Positions 34,107 to 45,427 are shown, counted from the stretch's first letter. The stretch: 64,000 nucleotides of DNA from Ceratotherium simum simum (GCF_000283155.1 NW_004454217.1:2621052-2685051), one strand, 5' to 3'. Program-made: numbers and translations. Notes: a model not told the origin generated them from the letters alone.

Positions 34107-34258
34107 AAAACACTAATAAAAAAGAATACTCTCAATCTAGAATTACATAACCAGTGAAAATAATTTTCAGAAATAAAGGCAAAATAGAGATTCTTTAAAA
34201 CAAACAGTCAAAAGCTGAGAGAATCCATCACCTTTAGACTTACACATTAAGGAATGTT

Positions 34259-34516
34259 GGGGCTGGCCCAGTGGTGCAAGCGATTAAGTGCACGTGCTCC
34301 ACTTCGGCAGCCTGGGGTTCACAGGTTCGGATCCTGGGCATGCACTAATGCACAGCTTGTCAAGCTGTGCTGTGGTGGTGTCCCATATAAAGTAGACGAA
34401 GATGGGCATGGATGTTAGCTCAGGGCCAATCTTCCTCAAGAAAAAAAAAAGGGTGGGAGGATTGGCATTGGATGTTTGCTCAGGGCTAGTCCTCCTCACA
34501 AAAAAAAAAAAAAAAG
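34259..34516 (+). mobile_element. ERE SINE inserted into the HAL1 3' part, plus strand
   Basis: Head GGGGCTGGCCCAGTGGTGCA, A box followed by B-box-like GGTTCGGATCC, CATATAAAGTAGACGAAGAT, two GATGTT(A/T)GCTCAGGGC blocks and a poly-A tail of about 17. HAL1 sequence (AAGGAATGTT before, AAATGTTAAAGAAG after) is interrupted. It lies downstream of the L1 insertion in the same host element. Confidence 0.93.
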
Positions 34517-34690
34517 GAAAAGAAATGTTAAAGAAGTTTTTTTCAGGAAAAAGGAACAATACCAGATGGAAATTTGTGTCTACATAAACTAATAAATAAT
34601 GCCAGAAGTGGTAAATACGTGTGTACACGTAAAAGACAATTATTTTCATTTCTTTATTCTCTCTAAAATATAATGATTCTAAAACAAAAA

Positions 34691-35104
34691 TAGTAATGAC
34701 AAATTGGAATTTTCAAAAAGTATCATCACACCCTGAAACCACATTTTTTTCTACATGTTATCTTACACCTATCTCAGTTGCAATTAGTTCTTTAATTTTT
34801 TTTAATATTACCACTCTCAGATTGCATCCACTTAAAGAATTGTGTTTTTGCTTATGTACAATACATGGCTATACATCTCAGACAAGGTTTGCCAGCTCAC
34901 TTCTGTAGTATCTAGCAATGAAGGATATTATAATAGTCCTCAACTGTTCCTGTGTGTGTGTGTGTGTCCACTAATTGGGTATTCTTTTTAAATTTTTTTA
35001 TAAGCTGAAAACCATAGTAAATGCAATGTATTGATTTAATCTAGCATTTCTTTCTTCTGTGAGAGTATTTACCTTAGTTGGCTTGTTGTCTACAGTTTAA
35101 GACA
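34691..35104. other. Unclassified with a short (TG)n
   Basis: Contains TGTGTGTGTGTGTGTGTGT at about 34950-34968. The open frame 34696-34908 has no motif. Confidence 0.4.
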
Positions 35105-35490
35105 TAGGCCTTCTCAGTTAAAAGAACACTGCAGAAACTAAACCAGACTCATTCTCGTGCAATATACAGATAAATCTTAGAAACTCTGTGCTACGTGAAA
35201 AAAGACAGAAACTAAAACTATATTCTGTACAATTCAGATAGCATGAAATTCTGGGAAAAGCAAATCTGTAGTGACAAAAGGCTGAATGGTGGGTGTTAAG
35301 GGCCAAGCGTGATGGGAAAGAATTGACTATAAGTGATTGACTTTTTGCATGATAGGAATATCCTGTATCTTGCATGTGATAGCAGCTACACATCTGTATA
35401 TATTTGTTAAACCTATTGAATTATACAATAAAAAGGTGACGTTTATTATATGTAAATTATACCTCAATAAAACTTAAATAAAGCCCCTCC
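35105..35490 (+). mobile_element. L1M 3' end, plus strand
   Basis: Ends with the L1M series TATTTGTTAAACCTATTGAA, TTATTATATGTAAATTATAC and CTCAATAAAACTT. Upstream are GATAGCATGAAATTCTGGGA and AATCTGTAGTGACAAAAGGC. The copy is old and reads on the plus strand. Confidence 0.7.
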
Positions 35491-35804
35491 TCCTCCAAAA
35501 CAAAATTCTTTTTATCATGGTCCTCATACCTCATTTTTGAAGGTAAATTGTCGAGAGATTTAGTCAGACTAGGGTGTCAGCTGTGTCTTGCCTATGAATT
35601 GTTTTGGATCCACCCTTATTCATTATTCACGTTCCTAAGTATATTGTCTGCATATTTAATCAGAGAAATGTTTTCAGCTGCTTTTCCTTGGCAGAATCTT
35701 GTTTGTTTGTTTCTGACTGCACTCAGGGTATTGTTGGAATCTTTGCTTTCAATGTCTGTGTTTGGTAAGTGCAGTGTCAACCAATGCCCCACAGCAGACC
35801 AATA
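35491..35804. other. No feature recognised
   Basis: Open frames at 35548-35805 (plus) and 35616-35882 (minus) overlap on opposite strands and show no motif. Confidence 0.35.
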
Positions 35805-35990
35805 GCTGATATTTACTAAGCATTTCTTAGGTACTAGTGACTGTTCAAAATCCTTTACATATATTAATTTTTTGTTGCACATAACAACCTTGGAGATTAT
35901 ATTATCCTAATTTTATGCATAAGGAAACTAAGGTACAAAGAGTGGAGTGACTTGCCCAAGTTCACAGAGCTAGTAAAACGTAAAGCTGGG
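35805..35990 (-). mobile_element. MIR SINE, minus strand
   Basis: Antisense MIR order: TGATATTTACTAAGCATTTC, AAATCCTTTACATATATTAA, ATAACAACCTTGGAGATTAT, TAAGGAAACTAAGGTACAAA, GTGACTTGCCCAAGTTCACA and GAGCTAGTAAAACG. It covers most of the element. Confidence 0.8.
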
Positions 35991-37685
35991 ATAATTGTCA
36001 CAAGATAAGTAGAGAGCAACTACATCAGTCCATTGTTGCGTCCCATATTCCAAATGCCACTGTTTTTACTTTCCTTCTAGATTTTACTGGAAATTCCAAA
36101 CAACACGGATCTCTGTAGTCAACACTTTTAATCTCACAGAAATATAGATATTCAACTTTTCCTTTGTATTTTGACCTGATTTACCAGCCAATTCAGGGAC
36201 ATCAAGTTTCACATCGTCTACTCCAATTAAGAATTCACTCTTCCTTAGAAATTGGTTTTTACTAATATTAAATTATCAGTATAATTAATTTTATCTCTGG
36301 TAGTGATTTTACAGTCAATTTTTTTCTTTATTAAATTATGACAATAAGCAGGGGCATTAAAATACGTTTGGCCAGCATGGTCAAAAATGTATTTTATTCC
36401 TTCTTATATACAGCAAATTGTTTCTGGATATCTCCTAAAAATGGATAGAAAAGAAAGTATTAGCGAGGTAAATTTGCTTGTTCAATTTTCCCCCACCTTG
36501 CTACTTTTCTTCTCCTATAGCAACTATGACAGTGATGTGATTGGAGAATGACTTCCCTCAACACTGAGAGTCACAAAGTCTTATCAGCTGCTGATTTTAC
36601 TGGCAAGACAGGCCTATTATATCAAGAGTTTGAAGGTATCAATACTCCTACATGCATCATTTCTTTAATGAAAGAATCCAATAGCCTCTTGTCCTCCAGG
36701 GATTCTGAGCTATTGAATTTTATCACAGCTCTCCACTTCCGTTACTCTAGAGGTTCTCAATTAGCGTGTTCAATTAAAACTTGGTTAAGAGCAGACTTTG
36801 CTGTACCCTAGCTCCCTGAGCAGTAGTGGCTGGGTCTCCTATTCATTCATAATACCTAGAACACTGATGTATCCTGGTATTAGAATAAACATCGTATATC
36901 TCAAAAGGGAAGTGTCATCAATACTTATATTGCCACCACTTTTTTTTTTACTTTTTTATTACTACATCTTCTTATTTGGTCAAAAGCACTGCGGAGTATT
37001 TGTTAGAGGATCTAAAAAATAGTGCAAATTGAATTCCAATATTTGGAAGTCAAAGAAAGCATCCCACTGTGAGCCTTTATACCATGAAATCTACACATAG
37101 TCCCAGATCTCTCACAGGAGATCTCATGAGGTTACATGTCCTGCCATCAACTGGCATTTCTATCCCTCTTCCGGGATTATTTTCCCAAAACAAGAAGTTT
37201 GAAACTTTGTTTCCTTTGTTGAGATTTCTGTCCTGAGTCTGTTGCTGTGGCCCTCCCTAATTGTCAAAATTAGGTTAGATGCTGCAGGGAAGTTTTAGTC
37301 AAAACAAGAGTAATCCTCACAGTCAGAGAGCACTCCTTCCATAGTTCACAATAAGGCAGCAGCAGTATATTGGAAGATTGACCATCAGTAGCTTGTTTTT
37401 CCTTTTCATATAGAAAATAGCCACCAAATTGATCCAGTTTTAACTGGTATGCTCTTTACCCCAATCCTTACTGTAATCTTTTTTCTCTGCAGTTTCCTTT
37501 TGCTTCATTTGCTGTATCAGTTAGTCTCACGTTTGGCAAAATCTCTCCGAAACCAGACCTTGAAATGATAACTTGAGTGTCCATTTACTTGGGAGGTGAT
37601 CCCAAGATTATAAATTAGATCATGGGAAAAGTAAGATGGAGAAGGAAGGAGAGGCCCAGAAAAGGGTATGTTAATGAGTGTAGTA
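35991..37685. other. No gene; unclassified
   Basis: About 1.7 kb without a confident repeat. Open frames 36548-36811 and 36798-37022 overlap each other and lack motifs. A T-rich run lies near 36940-36960. Confidence 0.35.
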
Positions 37686-37878
37686 CAGGGTTGCCAGATA
37701 AAATACAGGAAGCCCAGTTAAGTCTGAATTTCAGATAAATGGTAAATACTTTTTTATATATAAGTATGTGCCAAATTTTGCATGAGACATACTTACACTA
37801 AAAATTATTTGCTGTTTATCTAAAGTTCAAATTTAACTGGGCACCCTGTACTGTTATATGCTCAATCTGGCAATCCTG
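37686..37878 (+). mobile_element. Palindromic non-autonomous hAT-like element
   Basis: Left end CAGGGTTGCCAGAT; right end ATCTGGCAATCCTG, its inverted complement. The arms stay complementary inwards (left AGCCCAGTTAAGTCTGAATT against right CAAATTTAACTGGGCA), so nearly the whole element can fold into one hairpin. The flanks GTGTAGTA and GCATGGTA (8 bp) match at five positions, consistent with an old 8-bp hAT-type duplication. Confidence 0.7.
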
Positions 37879-37889
37879 GCATGGTACTA

Positions 37890-38399
37890 CAACGGACAAC
37901 TAGGGATCAATCCTAGAAACCATAAGGAACATGATTCCAAGTCATCCCCTCAGAGGACAGCATGGCTGAATCCTTTCTCCACTATGTTTAGGGTTGCTCT
38001 GATTGCTTAACTCTGTGCTCCCTTTCCCTTCTCCCAAGTTCATTCCCAGTTATGCCTTCCTGTCTCAGCAAGCTCATAAGTGTGGTGTTGGTAAAAACCC
38101 TCAGCAGAGAAGAGAGACACATGGGCTTGAAGGGGGAAAGTGCATCTCTGGGCATGGCTACAGCTCTCACCAGGAAGCCATGTCTCCACGGCTACAGCTC
38201 CCGGTGAGCACCATCTTCACTATTTCTCTCCCCTCCTTCTTCAGCCCAACACATTTTGGTCCCTAGGTTTCTCAACCTCATTTGTCTGTCCCTTTAACTC
38301 TTCATTCTTCTTTAATTAGTCACTTATTAAAGTATTTTCATTTGAACCATCTGAGGGAAATTTTATTTCCTGCTAAGACCTTGAGTGACAGCCTATAAA
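37890..38399 (+). other. Unclassified; possible eroded LTR
   Basis: The end TTCATTTGAACCATCTGAGG with TTTTATTTCCTGCTAAGACC resembles the end of some ERVL-type LTRs, but no TG start, TATA or duplication is clear. Confidence 0.3.
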
Positions 38400-38905
38400 A
38401 GTTTATGTACTTTTCTGAATATGCATGTTATTATTTTTCAAAATAAGAACAAGTGAGAGAGAGAGAGAGACACAGAGAGCAAGCTTGCTGATTGGTTGAC
38501 TGGTGGAGTGGGAGGAAGAATCTGCATAGGCAGAGCTTGATCCTTTCCTCCCTTGAGACTGCCCTGTGCTCAGGAAAGTTTCATTCTGGGCTGATAAGTG
38601 AGCTCAGCGGACAAGGTTAAAATAGAGGTGAGCATGCTCAATTCAAGATGTCAGCAAATCCATCTGGCTGCAGGCCTAAGTTACATCCTCCAATATTTTT
38701 CATCAATAATAAAGTTGATTTTTTATCATTATTTGTCTCAGTCTTGTGTATATCTTTCAATTGATTTAGAAAACCAGTTGAAAAGAGAAATGCCTTACAC
38801 AGGGGGCCCTCTAAAATTGGATTTGGGCAACAAAAGCAGAAAAGGATTTTTGATGTGCATAAAACATGCTAATTAAGGCCTTAGGCATTAGTAATTAGGG
38901 ACCAC
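38400..38905. other. Repeat-poor block, possible conserved non-coding element
   Basis: No interspersed repeat is recognised. Base composition is more balanced, and the right end contains homeodomain-type words (TGCTAATTAAGGCC and TAGTAATTAGGG) around 38866-38902, plus TCAATTGATTTAGA near 38757. Such clustering is suggestive only. The open frame 38598-38876 has no motif. Confidence 0.3.
38451..38480. repeat. (GA)n microsatellite
   Basis: GTGAGAGAGAGAGAGAGA followed by CACAGAGAGC; about 25-30 bases of purine-rich dinucleotide repeat. Confidence 0.85.
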
Positions 38906-40267
38906 ACAGATTTTTTTTTTTTACTTTAATGATGTTCACTGACTTGTATTGTACCAGGAGGTTTGTTTTTCACTTTTGTGTTTGGCTTTCAATTGGCATA
39001 GCCAGGGCAGAAGTTGTGAGTCTTTAAGCTCCCCTAAGTACGGGCCATGAGGAATTTTTCTCTTGTCATGTCACTACATTTTATGACTGCTCGTTCATAG
39101 GCAAATAGTTGCTTTCATATAGGTGAGAGCATTCAGGCTCTTATTTGACCTTGAGTTTCAGAGTCGGCTAGGCCTGGTATTGCAGGTGAGGCTGGGGCAG
39201 AGATTTGGTCTTTTTCAACATTGTTGGCAGGTATATAGTATTTTCTGCTTTTATTCTATCACGCAACCAGATTTTCAGGTAGTGTCTTTTAACTGAAAGG
39301 TAGCTGTCTATGTTCCATGTATAGATGTGAAAAATTCTTTGATTTGCTAATGCCAGACCATGGTGGACAATATTAAATCAGCTCTCACGAATAATAATAA
39401 CTGCACTTAGAAATAAAGAAGTAAGCTGAAGGGCTATAATTTCATAGTATTTGTCTTGTTTGTAGATTTTAAGGGTCATTCCACCTACCAGCATGCCCAT
39501 GGTCTCAGACTGACTCTAGACTTGTTGACCATATAATTGCTGACACCGGCTTTAGACTGCAAAACCCATACTGTAAGAGATTTCACTCATGGAAAGCTGA
39601 GAGATTAGGGTAATGCACAGAAAAGGAAACAAAAGAGGGTGGTTATTATGCAAAAATATATAAACCTTTTTATTGGGTTGATATAGATAAATATTGAGAA
39701 CTCATACAAAGAGTAATATTATAAAGGATGATTTTCCATTAAACTCTAACTTTAGTAATCAGGCTTGCTCATGATATCAAAGAGACACTTGTATAGCTTT
39801 AAAAATTATCTTTCGTTTTAGTATCAGAATAGTAGTAGTGGAATAGTGGGGGGAAAAAGAAGCAGAATAATGAAACAAGCTGTAGAAAGTTAAAAGAAAA
39901 TATTTAGAAAAACATTTGTATCAAAAAAAGGATTTAGACATAAAAATTAGATACTTAAGGCTAGGCTAGACAAAGATGAAAGGAAGTATGCATAGACCAG
40001 GTCCCAATGCTCTTAATAATGATATTAGAAAAGAAGATATGTTGTTGTTTGAATGTTTGATTATTTGAAAAAAGAAAACAATGACTGCAGCCCCCAAAAA
40101 TCTAACAGAGGAAGAAGAGTATACGTTCAAAGGGCTGAGAAGCCAGAACAAACAAACAAAAAACACAGACGAACAAACAAAAATCTGTTTATAGGTGACC
40201 TTTATTTCTTGCAATTTAAAATGATTTTTAGTTAGAAATATAAAGCATTAATCTCCCTTATGTTGGA
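38906..40267. other. No gene; unclassified
   Basis: About 1.3 kb without a confident repeat. A short interrupted (AAAC)n lies near 40150-40185; the overlapping open frames there read that low-complexity sequence. Confidence 0.35.
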
Positions 40268-41821
40268 TTTGCCTTTTTTTATATTAATAGACCTTAGTGT
40301 TAGAGCAGTTTACTTTTATAGAAAAATTCAGCAGAAAGTACAGTGATTTCCCAATGGTACCACAGCTCCTCTGCTCCCTGCATCCCACCTCCGTTAATTA
40401 ACATCTTGCCTTATTGTGCTACATCGGTGACAATTCATGAGCCAAATTGATACACTATTATAAACCAAAGTCCACAGCATATATTAGGTTCACTCTTGTG
40501 TTGGACATTTTATAGGTTTTGACTAATGTATAATGACATGTATCCACAATTACAATATCATTACACCATCGTATAGAATAGGTTCACTGCCTAAAAATCC
40601 CTGTACTCCACCTGTTCATCCTCCCCTCTCTGTTCTTGACTCCTGATTAGCAGTGATTTTTTATTGTCTCAATAATTTTACCTTTTCCAGAATGTCATAC
40701 AGTTCGAATCATCATAAGAATCCTTTTCATATTGGCTTTTTTCACTTAACAATATGCATTTAAGTTCCCTCCATGTCTTTTCATAACTTGATAGCTGATT
40801 TCCTTTTATTGATGAATAATATTCCATTGTATGTATGTACCACAGTTTGTTAATCTATCTATCTATTGAAGGACATCATGGTTTCTTTCAAGTTCAGGCA
40901 ATTGTAAATAAAGCTGATAAAAACATTTGTGTGCAGGTTTTTGTGTAGATATAAACTCTCAATTTATTTGAGTAAATACCAAAGAGTATGTTGCTGGATT
41001 GTATGGTAAGAGTGTTTCTGGTTTTGTAAGAAACTGCCAAACTATCTTCCAAAGTGGCCATACCACTTTGAATTCTTACCAGCAATGAATGAGAGTTCCC
41101 ATAGCTCCACATGCTTGTTAGCATTTAGTGTTGTCAGTGTTTTGCACTTAAGCCATTCCAATAGATGTGCAGTGGTATATCATTTTTGTTTCAATTTTCA
41201 ATTCCCTAATGACATATGACGTTGAACATTGTTTTATATGCTTATTTGCCATCTGTATGTCTTCTCAATGAGATGTCCATATCTTTTGCTTATTTTTTTA
41301 ATTGAGTTTGTTTTTTTGCTGTTGAGTTTTAAGAGTTCTTTGTATATTTTTGGATATCAGTTCTTCCTCAGATATGTATTTTCTCAAGTCTGTGGCTTGT
41401 CTTTTCATTCTCTTATTAGTATCTTTTAATGAAATCCAAATTATCAATTACTTCCTTCATGAATCGTGCTTTTGGTGTTATATCCAAAAAGTTATTGTCA
41501 AACCCAAGGTCACCTGTATTTTCTCCTAAGTTATCTTTGAGGAATTTTTTAATTTTGTATTTTACATTTAGGTCTTTGATGAATTTTGAGTCAATTTTTG
41601 TGAAAGGTGTGTCTAGATTCATCTTTTTGCATGTGAATATCCAGTTGTTCCAGTACCATTCCTTAAAAAGACTATCCTTTCTCCATTGAATTACCTTTGC
41701 TCCTTTATTAAAGATCAGTTGACCATATTTGTGTGAGACTACTTCTGGGCTCTCTGTTCAGTTCCATTGATCTATTTATCTTTTCTTTTGCCAATATCAC
41801 ACTGTCTTGATTACTGTAGCT
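40268..41821 (-). mobile_element. L1 (L1MA/MB type) 3' part, minus strand
   Basis: Antisense 3' UTR and ORF2 end in order: GAAAAATTCAGCAGAAAGTA, CTAATGTATAATGACATGTA, TCTTTTCATAACTTGATAGC, TTCCAATAGATGTGCAGTGG and CCATTGATCTATTTATCTTT. The minus-strand frame 41416-41622 still reads as ORF2 C-terminal sequence (FTKIDSKFIKDLNVKYK...). It stops at GATTACTGTAGCT, where the orientation reverses. Confidence 0.9.
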
Positions 41822-42061
41822 AACATTATACTTAGTGGGGAGACACTAGATGCTTTCCCACTAAGATTAGGAACAGAGCAAAGACATCCACTCTCATCAC
41901 TCCTATTTATTATCATATTGAAAGTTCTAGCTAATGCAATAAGACAATAAAATGAACCAAAATGTATACAGATTGGGACGGAATAATAAAACTATTTTTG
42001 TTTGCATATGAATGACTATGTATGTAGAAAATCCTAAAGAATCAACAAAAAATACTTCCCA
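41822..42061 (+). mobile_element. Inverted L1 ORF2 segment, plus strand
   Basis: AACATTATACTTAGTGGGGA, CCACTAAGATTAGGAACAGA, ATCCACTCTCATCACTCC and AGAAAATCCTAAAGAATC read as plus-strand L1 ORF2 inside a minus-strand L1. The reverse-transcriptase box region reads F-A-Y-E at 42001-42012 where F-A-D-D is expected, so it is degenerate. L1 segments on both sides are minus strand and flank this part in L1 coordinates. Confidence 0.85.
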
Positions 42062-42169
42062 GGGGGGCGGCCCTGTGGCGTAGCAGTTAAGTTCGTGCCC
42101 TCTGCTTGGGCAGCCTGGGGTTTGCAGGTTCGGATCCCAGGCACAGACCTATGCACCCCTCATCAAGCT
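42062..42169 (+). mobile_element. Truncated ERE SINE at the inversion edge
   Basis: The ERE head and first half are present (GGGGCGGCCCTGTGGCGTAG, GGTTCGGATCCCAG, CCTATGCACCCCTCATCAAGC), but it stops at ATCAAGCT and jumps into L1. The second half and poly-A tail are missing, which is unusual because SINEs normally keep the 3' end. The break coincides with the return to minus-strand L1. Confidence 0.9.
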
Positions 42170-43022
42170 ATGTTTATTGTAGATGTTCTTTATCAAGTTG
42201 AAAATGTTCCCCTCTATTCCTAGTTTACTGTGAGTTTATATAATGAATGAGTGTTGGATTTTGTCAAATGCTTTTTCTGCAACTATTGATATAATCATAT
42301 GATATTTCTTCTTTTGCCTCTTAATATGATGGATTATATTAATCATATTTCAGATGTTGATTAGCCTTGCATACATGGAATAAATCTCACTTGGTCATCG
42401 TTTATAAGTCTTTATATTCATTGGTGGATTTGCTAATATTTTGTTGACATTTTTTGCATATATGTTCATGGTTGGTATTGGTCTGTTGTTTTCCTGTCTC
42501 GAAATACCTTTGGTTGTGGTATTACAGTAATTCTGGCCTCATAGAATGAGTTAGAATGAGTATTCTTTCTCCTTCTATTTTCTGGGAGAGATTGTAGAGA
42601 GTTGGTATAATTTTTTCCTAAATGTTTGGTAGAATTCATCAGTGAGTTCATCTGTGCTTAATGGTTTCTATGTGGAAGGTTGTTAATTATAGATTCAATT
42701 TCTTTAATGGATATAGGCCTATTCAGATTATCTATTTCTTCCTATGTAAGTTTTGGTAGCGTGTGTATTTCAAGCAATTGGTTTATTTCATCTAGATTAT
42801 CAAATTTGTGGGCAAAGACTTGTTCATAATATTTTTTTATTATCCTTTTAATGTCCTTGGGTACAATGGTGATGGTCGGGTGCCCTCTTTCACTTATGAT
42901 ATTAATAATTTATATCTTTTCTCTCTTTATCTTAGCCTGGCTAAAGATTTATTAATTTTATTGATCTTTTCAAAGATACATCTTTTGGCTTTGTTGATTA
43001 GAGTTAGTCTTTTAAATCTGTG
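42170..43022 (-). mobile_element. L1 ORF2 upstream part, minus strand
   Basis: Antisense ORF2 reverse-transcriptase region: TTGTAGATGTTCTTTATCAA, AATCATATGATATTTCTTCT, CATAGAATGAGTTAGAATGA, GCCTGGCTAAAGATTTATT and GATTAGAGTTAGTCTTTTA. The minus frame 42466-42651 keeps recognisable L1 RT wording (ENRRRKNTHSNSFYEARI). L1 coordinates continue those of the inverted segment, so all parts belong to one insertion. Confidence 0.88.
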
Positions 43023-44156
43023 ATTGTAAACAGCAATTGGGAAAATATCCTTAGAGATTATGACAGGTAAAATAGGTGATTATAGGAAATCTGATGAGAT
43101 CCAAAACAGGAAGAACAGGAAAATCAGTACAAAATACTCAGAGAAAAAATAAACGTCTGAGTTTCAAGATGACAGAGTTATTGTATATGCAAATACAGAT
43201 ATTGCTTTTCCCATGAGGTTACATGGTAGAGAAAGGTACAAATTATGGAATGGATTAGATGTTTATCAAATGAGAGAATATCTTTTGGGTAAGGTAGTCC
43301 TATGCAGGAAGATAAAAATGGACAAGATACATTTGAACAATGAATGCTTTTAATGAATCATAATATCATTGATTTTACCTTTTATAATCAGGGAAAACCC
43401 CATAAGACATGTAGAGAAATTTTTTAGAAAAAAAATTTCTGGGCCATAAAAAAGAGAGAGAGAGAGTAAAAGAAAAGAAGACATTGATATTCAGGAAGAC
43501 ATATAAGCCATATTTAGGACAGAAAATATGAAAGAATCTATCTAAGCAGTTTTCTTAAAATAACCACTTCTCTGACATGAGTAGAGAATATCAGAATATA
43601 TATATACATATATATATATGTATATAAAACTAGAGATATAGAGAAATATAGAAGAAAAAAATATTCTTGTCACCATTGAAATAACAAAAGCAGAGAAGAG
43701 TTCAAATCTAGAGGAAAATAGTTTTTCCATAATATTGGAAACATCATGAATCAGGTGTAAGCAAATGCTGTGATAATATTTTACATTCTGTTTAACTCTG
43801 GATTCTTCAAAAACTGGAAATATGAGACCAGATAACTGCTAAGGTCTTAAAAGATTTCCTAGGAAGACATTCTACATTGTACCTGCTGAAAGAATCCAGC
43901 TCTAACAGATACCAAGAATCACTCTTGCTGAGTTCAGCAGAATAAGAAATTAAGATGAATTTTGGATTTCAGTTACTTTGAACTAAGAGAACTGCACTAT
44001 AGTCCATACTCTCCAACTAGAATTCATATAATTGGCCTTTATAATATGCTTAAGAGCATAATAAACCAACTCAGATAAAGAAAAAGATATTCATTTCTGT
44101 TTTTAAACCAAATAACTTTTCTATTTATGGTTTCCTCTTAACTAAAACTTAATGGT
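43023..44156. other. Unclassified, with a TA microsatellite
   Basis: Contains ATATATATATACATATATAT at about 43595-43625 and a short (AG)n near 43452. No gene or confident repeat. Confidence 0.4.
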
Positions 44157-44173
44157 AAGAATAGGTGATGTGT

Positions 44174-44419
44174 GGGGCCAGACTAGTGGCATAGTGGTTA
44201 AGTACACGTGCTCTGCTTTGGTGGCCCAGAGTTTGCAGGTTCGGATCCTGGGCGCAGACCTGTACACTGCTTATCAAGCCATGCTGTGGTGGCGTCCAAC
44301 ATATAAAGTAGAGGAAGATGGGCACAGATGTTAGCCAAGGGCCAACTTTCCTCAGCAAAAAGAGGACGATTGGCAAAGGATGTTAGCTCAGGGCTAATCT
44401 TCCTCACCAAAAAAAAAAA
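44174..44419 (+). mobile_element. ERE SINE, plus strand
   Basis: Diverged head GGGGCCAGACTAGTGGCATA, B-box-like GGTTCGGATCC, CATATAAAGTAGAGGAAGAT, two GATGTTAGC blocks and a poly-A tail. Flanks AAGAATAGGTGATGTGTG (44157-44174) and AAGAGTAGGTGATGCGTG (44420-44437) are an 18-base duplication with two differences. Confidence 0.93.
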
Positions 44420-44594
44420 AAGAGTAGGTGATGCGTGAGGTTTCTTGTAGCTCCCAAACCTTATGTTTTAACATTAAAAGAAATTTACCTTAAAACATAC
44501 TATTATTCTTGATAACACAAATTAGAAAAAGGCTTGTTCCATAAATGATATATATGATAACATATTTGCTAAAGTTTTCTAACTGTATTTATTC

Positions 44595-45125
44595 CTGCAG
44601 GTATATACGAGGTTTCTGAGGCAGACAGAGATTTATTATTACTTACAGCAATAAGCACTCCAGTTCCCCAGACCCCAATTTCCCTCTTCTGGGGTAATGG
44701 AATGAGAATCAGATGCCATCCTATAGCTACTAGGTTCTATACTATAAATGAGAAAGCTTGATGGCTATATAGAAACACTGGTACAGCAGCCTTCCTTTCC
44801 TCTTCAGCGAGGGAGGGAGAGAAACCAGTCTCCCTAAGACAAACAAATTCTCCTTAGAAACAGAAGGGGAAAGATCCAGGTTTCTTATCCTCTGAAATGT
44901 AAATCAATATTTCCAGGGAGAAGATAAGCCAAGTGTCTCTAGAACGTCTTCATGGCTCCAGTTCTCATCCCCTTTGAAATGTGAATACATCGCTCAGACA
45001 GGTAAATCTCTACCAATGGTCTGTCACGATTTCCTTACCCTTTAGCTTCAAAATCTCCTAACGACCCAGCTCTCAAATTTCTGTTCTCAGAAAGTCCTAC
45101 TCTTGCAGAAACATAAAAATGTTTA
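44595..45125 (-). mobile_element. Possible LTR or other long repeat, minus strand
   Basis: A block with two related phrases (CCAGGTTTCTTATCCTCTG at 44876 and CCAGTTCTCATCCCCTTTG at 44958), each followed by AAATGT(A/G)AAT. The layout suggests an antisense LTR with internal repeats. No ends or duplication were found, so the strand and class are guesses. Confidence 0.3.
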
Positions 45126-45192
45126 CTTTCTGACATTATTAAACTATATTTTCAAGCTCGAATTACTTTTAGAGCTCACTATTCCTCTCGAT

Positions 45193-45376
45193 CGATGGTT
45201 CTCAGTGTTGGTCCCTTGACCTGCAGCATCAGTACCTGCTGGGAACTTGTTAGAAACACACATTCTTGGACCCCACCCTGACATTCTGAATCAGAAACTC
45301 TCTGGATTGGTTCCAGCAATCTGTTTTTTTCCAAAGCCTCGTGATTTTGACAGACATTCAAGTTTGATAATCATTG
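45193..45376 (-). mobile_element. MER5A (hAT-Charlie) element
   Basis: Full-length: GATGGTTCTCAGTGTTGGTC, GCAGCATCAGTACCTGCTGG, GAACTTGTTAGAAACACACA, CTGAATCAGAAACTCTCTGG and an end TGATAATCATTG that complements the start. The 8-bp flanks CTCTCGAT (45185-45192) and CTTTAGAT (45377-45384) match at six positions, as expected for hAT duplications. Confidence 0.9.
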
Positions 45377-45427
45377 CTTTAGATAAATAATTAATGGTAT
45401 TGATATGTCAGAATGACTTTCCCTCCC

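Larger units (their letters stand above)
32810..34690 (+). mobile_element. HAL1 (half-L1) element, plus strand, interrupted twice
   Basis: Consecutive HAL1/L1 ORF1 landmarks: AATTACCAGACAAATAAAAG (about 32940), AATGCCAGAAATGAAAGAAC, AACCTGGATGGGACTAACAT, CTGAAAACCAGTGATGAAAG, AAATCTTTAAAGCAGCCAGA and AACTATGCAAACCAGAAGGC, corresponding to the C-terminal part of the ORF1 protein. After two insertions the element resumes with AGAATACTCTCAATCTAGAA, AAAGCTGAGAGAATCCATCA and the HAL1-type 3' UTR phrase ATACCAGATGGAAATTTGTG. It has no ORF2, as expected for HAL1, and no intact frame. The left edge is approximate. Confidence 0.75.

Noticed and set aside
41416..41622. Minus-strand open frame resembling an L1 protein
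   Set aside because: Remnant of ORF2 C-terminus in a dead L1; stops surround it.
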